Assembly (NCBI RefSeq): GCF_001425325.1
Contig: NZ_LMEH01000002.1
Span: forward strand, 785,630-849,629
Source: Leifsonia sp. Root1293
GTDB lineage: Bacteria; Actinomycetota; Actinomycetes; Actinomycetales; Microbacteriaceae
Length of the DNA: 64,000 nucleotides
Reading direction: 5' to 3'
Part shown: in pieces, positions 1 to 8,046 of the stretch
Layout: each line of letters opens with the position of its first letter
Position numbering within the stretch: the first letter of the stretch is position 1
Notes under the pieces: generated by a model
What the model saw: the letters and a program-made list of their open reading frames with translations, nothing else
Told to the model about the DNA's origin: nothing
Databases searched by the model: none
Position numbers and translations under genes: made by a program

Positions 1-26
1 CTGGGCTTGCGGCGGCGCAGTCGTCG

Positions 27-590
27 TTGGCGGCTTCTGACGCGGTCAAGAGTATGCAGTCGATGGTGGCTGGGCTTGCAGGTGCGAAGTGGGCGACCGA
101 TGCCAAGCTTGCAAGCCTCATCTCAGGGTTTGCGGAAGTGTCTCGGACTCCGGCCGACCGATTCGGCGCCCTCCAGAGTGCTCTGAGCGAGTCAGCTCAG
201 GTGGAGGCAAGTCTCCGAGCAGTCGTGGATGCGACCCAAATGCGCGGGTCGTTCGGGCTCGACTACGGTCTGATCCAGGGAGCTGCCACTCGCTTGGGCA
301 GGGCGATTGACGAAGACCCAGAATTTGACGAGACTATCGCGCCTAGAATCGCGAGCGTCCTCGATCTGGGGGGACTTACTGACGTAGACGTAATCGACTT
401 CAGTAATGCGTTAGGCATATGGGACCGCATGCGCGGACATCGTGTTTCAGGGACCGGTCTGATTCTCGCGTTCACGGTGTGCCTCGCCACGTACGTAGTC
501 GGACTTGGGGTCGGTGACCTTAATCCGATTCCGTCAGTTGTCTGGGGCGGTGCAACCTATGTCGCGGTATCGGCACGTCGCGATAGATAG
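27..590 (+). CDS. hypothetical protein with C-terminal membrane segments, possibly 5'-truncated
   Basis: I do not recognise this protein. Its first 140 residues are soluble and look helical; the C-terminus has one clear hydrophobic span (residues about 143-163, TGLILAFTVCLATYVV) and a second shorter one before a basic tail, so the bulk probably faces the cytoplasm. The listed start is a TTG, but the frame stays open to the left edge of the window, so the real start may lie outside. Its base composition is more A+T rich than genes to the right, in keeping with an island of foreign origin. Confidence 0.5.
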   Translation: MAASDAVKSMQSMVAGLAGAKWATDAKLASLISGFAEVSRTPADRFGALQSALSESAQVEASLRAVVDATQMRGSFGLDYGLIQGAATRLGRAIDEDPEFDETIAPRIASVLDLGGLTDVDVIDFSNALGIWDRMRGHRVSGTGLILAFTVCLATYVVGLGVGDLNPIPSVVWGGATYVAVSARRDR

Positions 591-736
591 TCGTAGTGAG
601 CGAGATGCGGAATAAGAACCACACCGAACCCGAGCAGGGTGAAGGGCGCGGCTGGCAAGGTCCCCATCGCCGCCTGGCCGCAGGCGACGCATCCTCGTGT
701 CGGAGCGATTGCACCCGAACCACCGATGGTGCGTGA

Positions 737-1029
737 GGCTACAGTGGCGCTGTTCGGTCGATCATCCAGACCGAGCGCTGTGAGGTGGAAAACTACCACC
801 TCAGCATCATGCAGGAGCTCTATTACAACGACCACATTCTTCGCAGGACCTCTACGACGGCATCGGTATCACCGAAGACGCGAAGAACTTCCAGAGGTCA
901 AAGTCAAGAACGCTCCTCATTGACCGGGGCTGCGAGCCGATGTTTCCGAAGGCTGTGATGGATGTCACCCGGCCACCACATCGGTGCTCTCCTGCTGACG
1001 AGCCACATCGATTCGTTGATGCAGCGTGA
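737..1029 (+). pseudogene. possible decayed gene fragment, frame broken near 840
   Basis: The gap between 591 and 1096 has no convincing intact gene. Reading from 737 gives a protein-like stretch including IIQTERCEVENYHLSIMQEL; near 840 the sense moves to another frame and continues with DLYDGIGITEDAKNFQRSKS and then RTLLIDRGCEPMFPKAV before a stop at 1027. Both halves have ordinary amino-acid composition, unlike the other frames here. I infer one ancestral reading frame with an indel; the family is not recognised. This is weak evidence and could be chance. Confidence 0.25.
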
Positions 1030-1096
1030 TCGGTGCCGAGCAACAGCACGACAGAATGCCCCCGGAGATCTCCGGCGGCGTTCTGTCGGGCCGCGG

Positions 1097-2215
1097 TCAG
1101 CTCTGAGGCGTCGCGGGGTTGTTTGAGAGAGTTCGAAGGAGTCCGGCTGCGTTCAGTAGCTGTGTTGCCGAGTCGTCGCTCCCGCCGCTCTTTGATCCGA
1201 CGGTCAAGTGGGCCTGCAAGACCATCTGTCCCATGAGGGTCATGAACCGCTGCTTTTCGTCAGGATCAGTGATCTCGCCGCTGTAGGAGATCATCGTTCC
1301 CATGGCGGTCGAGAGGTCCCGTGCACGCTGGGCGGCCTGGTCGCGCGATCGAGCTCGGGCAAGCAAGACGCCTGCAAACGAGGCCAACGCTGCTGTTGAA
1401 ACGAGATGGATGCCGATCTCTTCGATGGACGAATAGTTGGGTCCCACCTTCAGGTAGTTCAAGATCACGGGAAGGACGGCCACCAACGCAGCCGCACCGA
1501 GCACACAGAGCCCTATGATCCACGCTGATCTTGACTCTCTCGAGTTTCGCTCGGCGTCTTCCACAAAGAGTTCACCCACCGCGCCGGACCTCACCGAGGA
1601 GACCAAAAGGTTGGCCTGCTTGGCATTAGTTTCGAGGTCATCACGCGCACGTTGGATGCCCTGGGTCGCTTCACTCGCCGCTGCGACTAGCTCGGATTGC
1701 GCCATGCGGGCTGACGCGACGAGAGCGTTGATCTCCTGCAAACGTGAACTGGCCTGCGCAACGGGTTCGGGGTACCAGGCCGTTGGAAAGACCGTCATAA
1801 ATTGCAAGCCAAGCTCAGCCTGCCCTTGTGCAAGTAGATTCCATGCCTGGCCCACAACGTCGACCCCTCCCAACCATGAAGCTGCCCACGGAAAAAGTTC
1901 AGGAAGGCGATCCGCCAGCTGCGGGATCGCCGGTAGGTGTGCGACTGCATTGTTGAACGTGTGAACCGCCTGGCTCGGAATCCCGAGTTCAGCAGCCCGG
2001 ACTGCCCACGTAACGCTCTCGTCTATGCCGGCTGGGCCCTGCTGCATGAGCAGCCACGCGAGAAGTGCTGCGGCCCAGGATTGACCATCTTGAGCCTCTG
2101 GGCGCAGGAGGCTGAGGGCAGCTTCCTGATTGCCTTGGTTCCACAACTGCTGGGCTTGAGAGAACGTAGCGACATCGTCGGCATTCGGTACAGGTTGTCC
2201 CGGGAAGCTAGTCAT
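1097..2215 (-). CDS. hypothetical membrane protein with TPR/Sel1-like N-terminus
   Basis: 372 residues, function unknown. The N-terminal 90 residues read like TPR or Sel1 helices (SQAQQLWNQGNQEAALSLL, then WAAALLAWLLMQQGPAGIDE); about 160-220 is probably coiled coil; two membrane spans follow at about 235-255 and 275-295, then a soluble C-terminus. The frame is open further upstream, but the ATG at 2215 is preferred: TATTCT lies exactly six bases before it, the leaderless pattern shared by many genes here. It faces away from its right-hand neighbours and stands alone. Confidence 0.6.
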   Translation of the reverse strand: MTSFPGQPVPNADDVATFSQAQQLWNQGNQEAALSLLRPEAQDGQSWAAALLAWLLMQQGPAGIDESVTWAVRAAELGIPSQAVHTFNNAVAHLPAIPQLADRLPELFPWAASWLGGVDVVGQAWNLLAQGQAELGLQFMTVFPTAWYPEPVAQASSRLQEINALVASARMAQSELVAAASEATQGIQRARDDLETNAKQANLLVSSVRSGAVGELFVEDAERNSRESRSAWIIGLCVLGAAALVAVLPVILNYLKVGPNYSSIEEIGIHLVSTAALASFAGVLLARARSRDQAAQRARDLSTAMGTMISYSGEITDPDEKQRFMTLMGQMVLQAHLTVGSKSGGSDDSATQLLNAAGLLRTLSNNPATPQS

Positions 2216-2221
2216 GTGATG

Positions 2222-2227
2222 AGAATA
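2222..2227 (-). promoter_or_regulatory. -10 box TATTCT, leaderless start
   Basis: TATTCT (TANNNT) ends six bases before the ATG at 2215 on the minus strand, with no Shine-Dalgarno sequence; it fixes the start of the TPR-like membrane protein. Confidence 0.5.
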
Positions 2228-2385
2228 GATGCGAACTTCCCTGGCATCAGGGATTTCACAACTCGAGATTTGAACCTGACAGCGGCTCGTTCTTCTAAGC
2301 GTTTGCATGCCATACGTCAATCAGCCGCCGGTGTTTAGAAGGCCTTTCGCGTCGATGCCCTATTCGGGAATCGACGACGTTATAG

Positions 2386-2843
2386 AGGCGCCTCGGTCGC
2401 CAAATCTCACGTAGGGATGACGAGGCAGGGTCAGATCTCCTCGAAACGGCCGATCCCTACGGTTATGCTGCATTCGAGACCGTTCACGCCGAGCACAGTG
2501 CTTCGATCGAGTCGCCGCACTACCGGGTGATCTTCTTCGCGCGTGGCGTCATCCAGCGAATCGTTCCCACCCTCGTCGCCGCGATTTGCGGGAGCTGGCG
2601 GCACGGGTGGCCTCGCAAGGGGCACCACGGGCTGGGGGTCGAGCGACCGCGGCGGTGTGAGCGAAGAGTTCCGCGAGCGGGTAGGCAGGAGCGCGGCAAG
2701 CAATCGAGACATCCGTCGCAGAGAACGGGAGGGTGACCGGGAGGAGTGAACTGCGCTTGGCTGCCGACGTCAGCGACAGGTCTGCGCACCGGTACTTGGG
2801 GCGCTTCGCTGCCGAGAACGCCGACGATGTCGTCAACGGTTGA
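2386..2843 (+). pseudogene. possible decayed gene, three successive frames
   Basis: The 670 bases between 2216 and 2889 hold no intact gene, but protein-like sequence appears in three frames in turn. From 2431 one reads SDLLETADPYGYAAFETVHA then EHSASIESPHYRVIFFARGV; from about 2640 another frame gives GGVSEEFRERVGRSAASNRD; from 2685 a third gives RLAADVSDRSAHRYLGRFAA and ENADDVVNG then stop at 2841. No start or ribosome site is evident. I infer a gene broken by at least two frameshifts; the original function is not recognisable. Confidence 0.3.
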
Positions 2844-2889
2844 CGTCAACACCGAACTCATTGGATGGGTACCTGCGCCGGGGCCTGAG

Positions 2890-3279
2890 TTACCATTCGT
2901 ATCGGTGTGCCAAGTCCGAGATCACATCCCCGGTAATTGCCAGGATCCCCGCCAGCGGCAACAGCATCAGCAGGAAGTACGGCTTCATGCTCAACCCCTC
3001 ACGCCGCGCTCGAAAGCCAAGAATGAAAAGAAGGACGATTACGCCTAGCATCCCTGCTACAGCGAGGACTCCGATTGCGTTCGTCACGTTCGCAAGAATC
3101 TCTGGAACCGCAAGGTAGCCAAACACCACGGCGAACAGCCACGCGACGAACACAACCAAGAGCCCAGATGTCGTTCGGGTAGCGACATCCCGCCAGAAGG
3201 CCTGGTCTCGCCACCAGGCCGCCGGCCAGGTCCACCAATGGTCACGGGGATTCTCTGGTGTCATTTTTTCCTCTGCCAC
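2890..3279 (-). CDS. small hypothetical membrane protein
   Basis: 129 residues, unknown function. A tryptophan-rich N-terminal stretch (HWWTWPAAWWRDQAFW) is followed by three hydrophobic spans at about residues 37-58, 66-86 and 100-119, with a basic loop (GFRARREG) between the last two. The start is a GTG at 3279: TACCGT lies six bases upstream, the leaderless pattern, and no ribosome binding site is present. It is flanked by a decayed stretch and by a frameshifted gene, and shares their lower GC content. Confidence 0.6.
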   Translation of the reverse strand: MAEEKMTPENPRDHWWTWPAAWWRDQAFWRDVATRTTSGLLVVFVAWLFAVVFGYLAVPEILANVTNAIGVLAVAGMLGVIVLLFILGFRARREGLSMKPYFLLMLLPLAGILAITGDVISDLAHRYEW

Positions 3280-3285
3280 GACAAC

Positions 3286-3291
3286 ACGGTA
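3286..3291 (-). promoter_or_regulatory. -10 box TACCGT, leaderless GTG start
   Basis: TACCGT ends six bases before the GTG at 3279 on the minus strand; supports the non-ATG start of the small membrane protein. Confidence 0.45.
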
Positions 3292-3474
3292 CTGCTGGTT
3301 GCGTTCTCATCCGCTAGATGAAGCCAGCCCGGTCACGGTGCGCTGGAAGGGCTGGCGTCGGATCCCCCAATCCAGACAATCCGGCCTGTGCGAATGCATC
3401 CCGGAACGGCGCGGTCCGCGTTGTGCACCTAGACTCGGCGGCCGTGATTCGCCATTGCGGCGACGGGAGGCGCC

Positions 3475-4072
3475 ATGCCCGCAATATCTACACTTGTGCT
3501 GCTCAGTGACGCATGGCATCTCCGCTTCGCTGGCATATTCGAGATGGTCACCACGCGCGCGGGCGACCCTGTCGCCGCGCTCGAAGTTGCTAACCAGTGG
3601 CGACACGAGCAGTTGATGGCACTGCGGTTCGAGTCAGTATCTTTCGCCACAGACGCCAGCTTGCATACCGCTGTGCAGAAGTTGTTCGCACGGATCTCAC
3701 TGACATCCGACAGCGTTTCGACGCCGCTCTTAGACGATCTGATCAACGATATGGCTGAGGTGGTGTGGAGTCGTATTGGGACGCAGGGTGATGAGCAATG
3801 GGCGTCGGATCCGTTCTGGAAGCCGCCCGTCCAGCCTCTTCAAGACATTGTTGACCAAGCTGTCGCCGAAGGTGCGATCACTCCCGAACAAAAAGTTCAT
3901 TCTGGAGCCGCTCACCTACGCCGATGGTGAAACACGAAAGGCGACACTCGAAATCGGAGCCGTGGAACCATCGAAAACCGTTACCACCGCCGCGCAGGCC
4001 ACAATCGTGGCGCAGTTCCGGGCTGCGATCTGGGATCCATCTCCCGAATGGGGTGGCCCAGATTTGCTCTGA
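3475..4072 (+). pseudogene. hypothetical protein interrupted by one +1 frameshift in an A5 run
   Basis: The ATG at 3475 has a good ribosome site (GGGAGG) and opens about 140 residues of ordinary protein (STLVLLSDAWHLRFAGIFEM at the start). At bases 3889-3894 the sequence reads CAAAAAG; removing one A lets ITPEQ run directly into KFILEPLTYADGETRKATLE and on to WGGPDLL with a stop at 4070. The repaired product would be about 198 residues. As given, the first frame ends after 151 residues. Family unknown. Either a recent mutation or a sequencing error in the homopolymer. Confidence 0.6.
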
Positions 4073-4082
4073 ATGTGCGCTC

Positions 4083-4604
4083 CTAGTGGAGGGTGAAAGC
4101 CCACGTGCGCGGATCCACATCACCGGCCTCCCGCCAGTTTAGGATGAGTGAATCAACGGCGGGGCTTGCGAGTGTCTTCTCGTAGACGAAGATCAAGGAT
4201 TCGTTGGGTTGCATCGTTGGATAGGGCAGAACCGTCAAGCTGTCGATGTCGCCGTTGTTGTTGAAGTAGTGGGCATCCACATCTAGGAGCTGCCTACCGG
4301 AGTCGTTTCGGACAACGATCGTATTGCCGTGATTGCCCTCGCGTGTCATAACCCATGGGGACTTTGGCGCCATCGACATGGAAATCGCGTTGGCTTCTTG
4401 CAGGGCCGCCGCGGCGGCTGCGTGAGCATTAGCGGAGGCGGTTGACGCCCGTAGCGCCTCAACTTCGTGTTCACCCGCTTCCTTACTCGCAGTCTCAGCG
4501 GACTTTCTAGCTGCACGCGCATCAAGTGCTTGCCAAGCGGCAATTCCGGACGCGACAGCCGCAACGAGAAGTATTCCAATATTGATGATGTTGCTGGCGT
4601 CCAT
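4083..4604 (-). CDS. hypothetical membrane-anchored protein with coiled coil
   Basis: 173 residues, unknown function. An N-terminal membrane span (INIGILLVAAVASGIAAWQA) is followed by an alanine-rich coiled coil (about residues 27-75) and a C-terminal domain that looks mostly beta strand (WVMTREGNHGNTIVVRNDSG). The start at 4604 is chosen because TACCGT lies seven bases upstream and because longer versions would run into the neighbouring amidohydrolase. The last of the low-GC, unknown-function genes at the left of the window. Confidence 0.6.
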   Translation of the reverse strand: MDASNIINIGILLVAAVASGIAAWQALDARAARKSAETASKEAGEHEVEALRASTASANAHAAAAAALQEANAISMSMAPKSPWVMTREGNHGNTIVVRNDSGRQLLDVDAHYFNNNGDIDSLTVLPYPTMQPNESLIFVYEKTLASPAVDSLILNWREAGDVDPRTWAFTLH

Positions 4605-4611
4605 GCGAGAT

Positions 4612-4617
4612 ACGGTA
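4612..4617 (-). promoter_or_regulatory. -10 box TACCGT, leaderless start
   Basis: TACCGT ends seven bases before the ATG at 4604 on the minus strand with no Shine-Dalgarno sequence; decides the start of the coiled-coil protein. Confidence 0.5.
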
Positions 4618-4728
4618 TCCGCAACTTGACGCTGACGAAAGGCGCTGGGACGCCGGCCTACGTTGGCGATGAGGTCAACTTGGTCGACCTCATGGATTCG
4701 GAAACTGGCGTGCCTTGAGGGGAAGTGG

Positions 4729-6405
4729 TCAGGCTGCCGTCGAGCAGTGGTGCGTGCCGGCGGGCGGCGCCTCCGGCAGGGGAGCCGCATCCGTCGCGTC
4801 GTGCACGATGTCGCCGGCGACGATCGTGAGGTCGGCGCGCTCAGTCAGCAACTGGGCCGGGTCGGGCTCGAGGTCGTAGAGGTTCGACGACCATGTGACG
4901 AGGTCGGCTCGAGCGCCCACTCGCACCACGCCGAGGGAGTCCTCCGCGTGCCAAGCCCAAGCGCCTTCGGCCGTGTAACCCCGCAACGCGGCGTCTAGGG
5001 TCAGGCGCTCGGCGCCTGTCCACGACGAGCGACCGTCGAGGCCGGCCCGCGTCAGGGCTGAGTACAGGCCCACCAGCGGGTCCATCTCGCCGACCTGCCA
5101 GTCGCTCGACAACGCCACGTGCGCGCCCGACTCGATGAGGGAGCGGAAGCGCCAGGCTCGGCTCCAGCGTTGCTCGCCGACGTTGTCCATCCAGGTGCCG
5201 CCGACGAGGTCGGGGGAGCAATGCCGGGGCTGCATCGCGGCGGTCACGCCGAGCCGGGCGAAGCGGGGCAGGTCGTCGGGGTGCAGGCACTCGACGTGCA
5301 CGATGCCGTGGCGGCGGTCGCGGGTGCCGTTGGTGCGGGCGGCGTGCTCGATGGCGTCGAGGGCGATGCGGATGCCGCCGTCTCCCGTCGCGTGCGTGTG
5401 GGTCTGGAAGCCCAGGCGGTCGAGCTCGGTGACGATGCGGGTGAGCTCGCCGAGGGGTGCGCTCGGGTGGCCGCGGTGGCCCGGGCGGTTGGCGTAATCG
5501 TCGAGCATCCACGCCGTGTGCGGCTCGATCACGTCGTCGGCGTAGAGCTTGACCGGGCCGAAGCGCAGGCGTTCGTCGACGGGGGCCGAGTCGACGGCTT
5601 CGCGGAGGTCCGCGCGGAAGGAGGCATCCGCATCCATCGGGTGGAAGAGGGCGGCGATGACGCGGCTCGAGAGCTCGCCCTCGTCGCGGGCGCGGAACAG
5701 CAGGTCCATCTCGGCCAGCGGCACCTGCGGCTCGACGACGGTGGTGATGCCGGTGGCCCGGGCCATGCGCAGGCTGGTGAGCAGCTTGCGGTAGCGGCGC
5801 TCGGGCGAGTACATGGGGATGTCGCGCTGCAGGGCGGCGAGGCCCGCGGTGGTCATCGCGCTCGTGTAGAAGTCGGTGACCCAGCCGGTGGGCTCGCCTG
5901 TGACGGCGTCGATCTCGGGATTGCCCCATGCGATGCTGTCGGCGCGACGGATGCCGAGGACCCGCACCGCCACGTCGTTGAGCCACACGGAATGCTGGTC
6001 GTAGGTGGTGACGAAAACGGGGCGGTCGGTGAGGCCGGCGAGGTCGGCGGCGCGCGGGCGGCGGCCGGGCACGACGGAGTAGACGGCGTTCTCGGCGCAG
6101 ACCCAGTCGAGGTCGGGGCGGGCGTCGGCGAGGGTGCGGATGCGGCGGCACACCTCCTCGAGGGTCTCGGCGCCCTCGAGGGAGACGGCATCCGCGTCGA
6201 AGCCGAGCAGCAGGTGGTTGTGGCTGTCGATGATGCCGGGGGTGACCAGGCGCCCCTCGAGGTCGATGGTGCGGCGGGCGGATGGCGCATCTTCGGCGGG
6301 GCCGACGTAGGTGATGCGTCCGTCGGTGGTGCCGACGGCCTCGGCGGTGGGTTGGGCGTCGTCGAAGGTGCGGACGACGCCGCCGGTGAGCAGGAGGTCG
6401 ATCAT
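4729..6405 (-). CDS. amidohydrolase family protein (YtcJ/amidohydrolase-3 type)
   Basis: 558 residues, cytoplasmic metal-dependent hydrolase of the amidohydrolase superfamily, large YtcJ-like branch. Visible marks are the N-terminal beta sandwich (LLTGGVVRTFDDAQP, then DGRITYVGPAEDA), the first metal-binding strand PGIIDSHNHL, the strand-5/6 histidines in FQTHTHATGD and GIVHVECLHPDDL, and ALSSDWQVGEMDPL near the C-terminus with the catalytic aspartate. The natural substrate of this branch is usually unknown. It is the second gene of an operon: its ATG overlaps the stop of the upstream permease by four bases, so import and hydrolysis of the same amide-like compound is a fair inference. Confidence 0.85.
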   Translation of the reverse strand: MIDLLLTGGVVRTFDDAQPTAEAVGTTDGRITYVGPAEDAPSARRTIDLEGRLVTPGIIDSHNHLLLGFDADAVSLEGAETLEEVCRRIRTLADARPDLDWVCAENAVYSVVPGRRPRAADLAGLTDRPVFVTTYDQHSVWLNDVAVRVLGIRRADSIAWGNPEIDAVTGEPTGWVTDFYTSAMTTAGLAALQRDIPMYSPERRYRKLLTSLRMARATGITTVVEPQVPLAEMDLLFRARDEGELSSRVIAALFHPMDADASFRADLREAVDSAPVDERLRFGPVKLYADDVIEPHTAWMLDDYANRPGHRGHPSAPLGELTRIVTELDRLGFQTHTHATGDGGIRIALDAIEHAARTNGTRDRRHGIVHVECLHPDDLPRFARLGVTAAMQPRHCSPDLVGGTWMDNVGEQRWSRAWRFRSLIESGAHVALSSDWQVGEMDPLVGLYSALTRAGLDGRSSWTGAERLTLDAALRGYTAEGAWAWHAEDSLGVVRVGARADLVTWSSNLYDLEPDPAQLLTERADLTIVAGDIVHDATDAAPLPEAPPAGTHHCSTAA

Positions 6406-7946
6406 GCGCGGGGGTCCTTCGGGTCTGCGGCATTGGCGCCGGCAGTGCTAGCGACGGACGCGCCGCCGTTCGGGCGAGCGGATGCTGCGGCATCCGTCAC
6501 CTCTTCATCCTCGGCATCGAGCAGCACCAGGTGCGTGCCAGACCGCGGACGCAGGTAGGCGTAGTAATAGATGAATCCGGCGGCGACGATGCCGACCGAG
6601 ATGCTGAGGCTGAGCCACTGCGCAGGGTCGAGCAGCGCGCTCAGGATGATGCCGGCGATGACAACGATGGCCACGATCGGCGGGAGGGGGAAGAGGGGCA
6701 TGCGGTACGCACCCTCAGCGGCCTTGCGCCGGTGGTTCACCAGGGCGGCCAGGGCGATGAAGAGGTAACTGAAGGCGACGGTGGATCCGGTGGCGGTGAG
6801 CAGCACGTCGAGCGGGATGAAGCAGGCGAGCAGCGCGATGACGCCCATGGTCGCGGTGGCGACGACCGGCACGCGCGAGCCGGAGGTCACACGGCTGAGC
6901 GGACGCGACAGGGCGCGGGGGAGCGCGTTGTCGCGGGCGGCCGTGTAGAGCAGGCGGCCGGCCTGGAGGGCGATGGCGATGATGGCGTTGATGATGGCCA
7001 GCGCGATGGCGATGAGCACGATGAGGCTCACAGTGTCGCCGGCGTTCTCGGCCAGGAACGACTCGACCGGGAGGGCGTCGCCGAAGAGTGCGGGGAGGCT
7101 GGAGGCTCCGAGCAGGATTGCGGTGAGCGGCACGACCTCGGCCACGACGGTGATGACGCAGCTCAGGATGACGGCCTTGGCGATGGAGCGGGTGGCGTTC
7201 TTGGTCTCCTCGGAGAAGTAGACGGCTCCGCCGTAACCGTTGTAGGCGAAGATGCCCTGTGTGACGGCGAGCAGCAGGCCGCCGATGGCGAGCGGGGCCA
7301 TGGCGTTGGTCGACGGATCGAGGAACTCGGGGCTGAGCAGGGCTGCGGGCGAGCGCTCGATATGGATGAAGCCGAGCACCGCGAGCAGGCCGAGCGCGGC
7401 GAACTCGATGAACAGGAAGACTCCGGTGAGCCAGGCATTGGTGCGGATGTTGAAGCACGCCGTGACCGTGGCCAGCGCCACGACCACGAGGGCGGTGCCG
7501 AGTGGCGAGAGGTCGGCGATGGCGACGCCGAGGTAGTCGGCGACGCCCAGGCCGAAGACCGCGAGGATGAGCGGCAGCGACACCAGGCTGACGAAGAAGG
7601 TCGCGACGCCGAAGGCGGGGCCGAGAGCGCGGGTGACGAGCGAGTAGTCGCCGCCCGACACCGGGTAGGCGCTGGCGAGCTCGCCGTAGCAGAAGGCGAT
7701 GAGGATGCTCACGACGCCGGCAATGATGAACGCCCAGAACACTCCGGTGCCGTAGCTGGCGAGGGCGGCGCCGCCGAGGATGAAGACGCTCGACGCCGGC
7801 GAGATGGACGAGAGCGTGATGAGCACGTTGCCCCCGACGCCCAGCCTGCGGGCGAGGCGCGGTTGCTCGGCGCGTTCGACCTCCGCGGGTGTGGGGAGGG
7901 CGCCGTTCGGCGATCCGTGCTCGGTGGCTGCTGCGGTGGAGTCCAT
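6402..7946 (-). CDS. APC-family amino-acid/polyamine permease
   Basis: 514 residues with about twelve membrane spans. The first span region carries the APC signature (LITLSSISPASSVFILGGAALA, broken by glycine and serine), and GYGELASAYPVSGGDYSLV-like sequence at about residue 90 (YGELASAYPVSGGDYS) is the conserved loop of amino-acid permeases. It is translated first in a two-gene operon with the amidohydrolase (ATGA overlap) and is divergent from a TetR-family gene, across 98 bases carrying two related dyads. A substrate inducing its own uptake through the TetR protein is the simplest model. Confidence 0.85.
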   Translation of the reverse strand: MDSTAAATEHGSPNGALPTPAEVERAEQPRLARRLGVGGNVLITLSSISPASSVFILGGAALASYGTGVFWAFIIAGVVSILIAFCYGELASAYPVSGGDYSLVTRALGPAFGVATFFVSLVSLPLILAVFGLGVADYLGVAIADLSPLGTALVVVALATVTACFNIRTNAWLTGVFLFIEFAALGLLAVLGFIHIERSPAALLSPEFLDPSTNAMAPLAIGGLLLAVTQGIFAYNGYGGAVYFSEETKNATRSIAKAVILSCVITVVAEVVPLTAILLGASSLPALFGDALPVESFLAENAGDTVSLIVLIAIALAIINAIIAIALQAGRLLYTAARDNALPRALSRPLSRVTSGSRVPVVATATMGVIALLACFIPLDVLLTATGSTVAFSYLFIALAALVNHRRKAAEGAYRMPLFPLPPIVAIVVIAGIILSALLDPAQWLSLSISVGIVAAGFIYYYAYLRPRSGTHLVLLDAEDEEVTDAAASARPNGGASVASTAGANAADPKDPRA

Positions 7947-7980
7947 CGGTCATCCGTTCTCGGTGAAGATCTCGGGCGGG

Positions 7981-8006
7981 ATTCTTTGACGTCAGCGTCA
8001 AGGAAT
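7981..8006. promoter_or_regulatory. 26-bp dyad operator 1 (TetR/permease intergenic)
   Basis: Arms ATTCTTTGACG and CGTCAAGGAAT around a four-base TCAG centre, ten of eleven positions complementary. A second copy of the same architecture starts exactly 40 bases on. Likely binding site for the adjacent TetR-family protein. Confidence 0.65.
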
Positions 8007-8020
8007 TTGAGGATCGTGTC

Positions 8021-8046
8021 ATTCTTTTGCGCTAGTGTCAAGGAAT
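8021..8046. promoter_or_regulatory. 26-bp dyad operator 2, overlapping the TetR start codon
   Basis: Arms ATTCTTTTGCG and TGTCAAGGAAT around CTAG; weaker symmetry than operator 1 but the same 11-4-11 layout and the same outer bases. It covers the predicted -10 box and the ATG at 8045, so binding would block transcription of the regulator. Confidence 0.6.
8033..8038 (+). promoter_or_regulatory. -10 box TAGTGT, leaderless TetR start
   Basis: TAGTGT ends six bases before the ATG at 8045. The AAGGA immediately before the ATG is too close to serve as a ribosome site, so a leaderless message is inferred. Confidence 0.5.

Noticed and set aside
3885-3895. Programmed ribosomal frameshift at the A5 run
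   Set aside because: The run is not an X-XXY-YYZ heptamer in the right phase, the shift needed is +1, and no stimulating structure follows; an indel is simpler.
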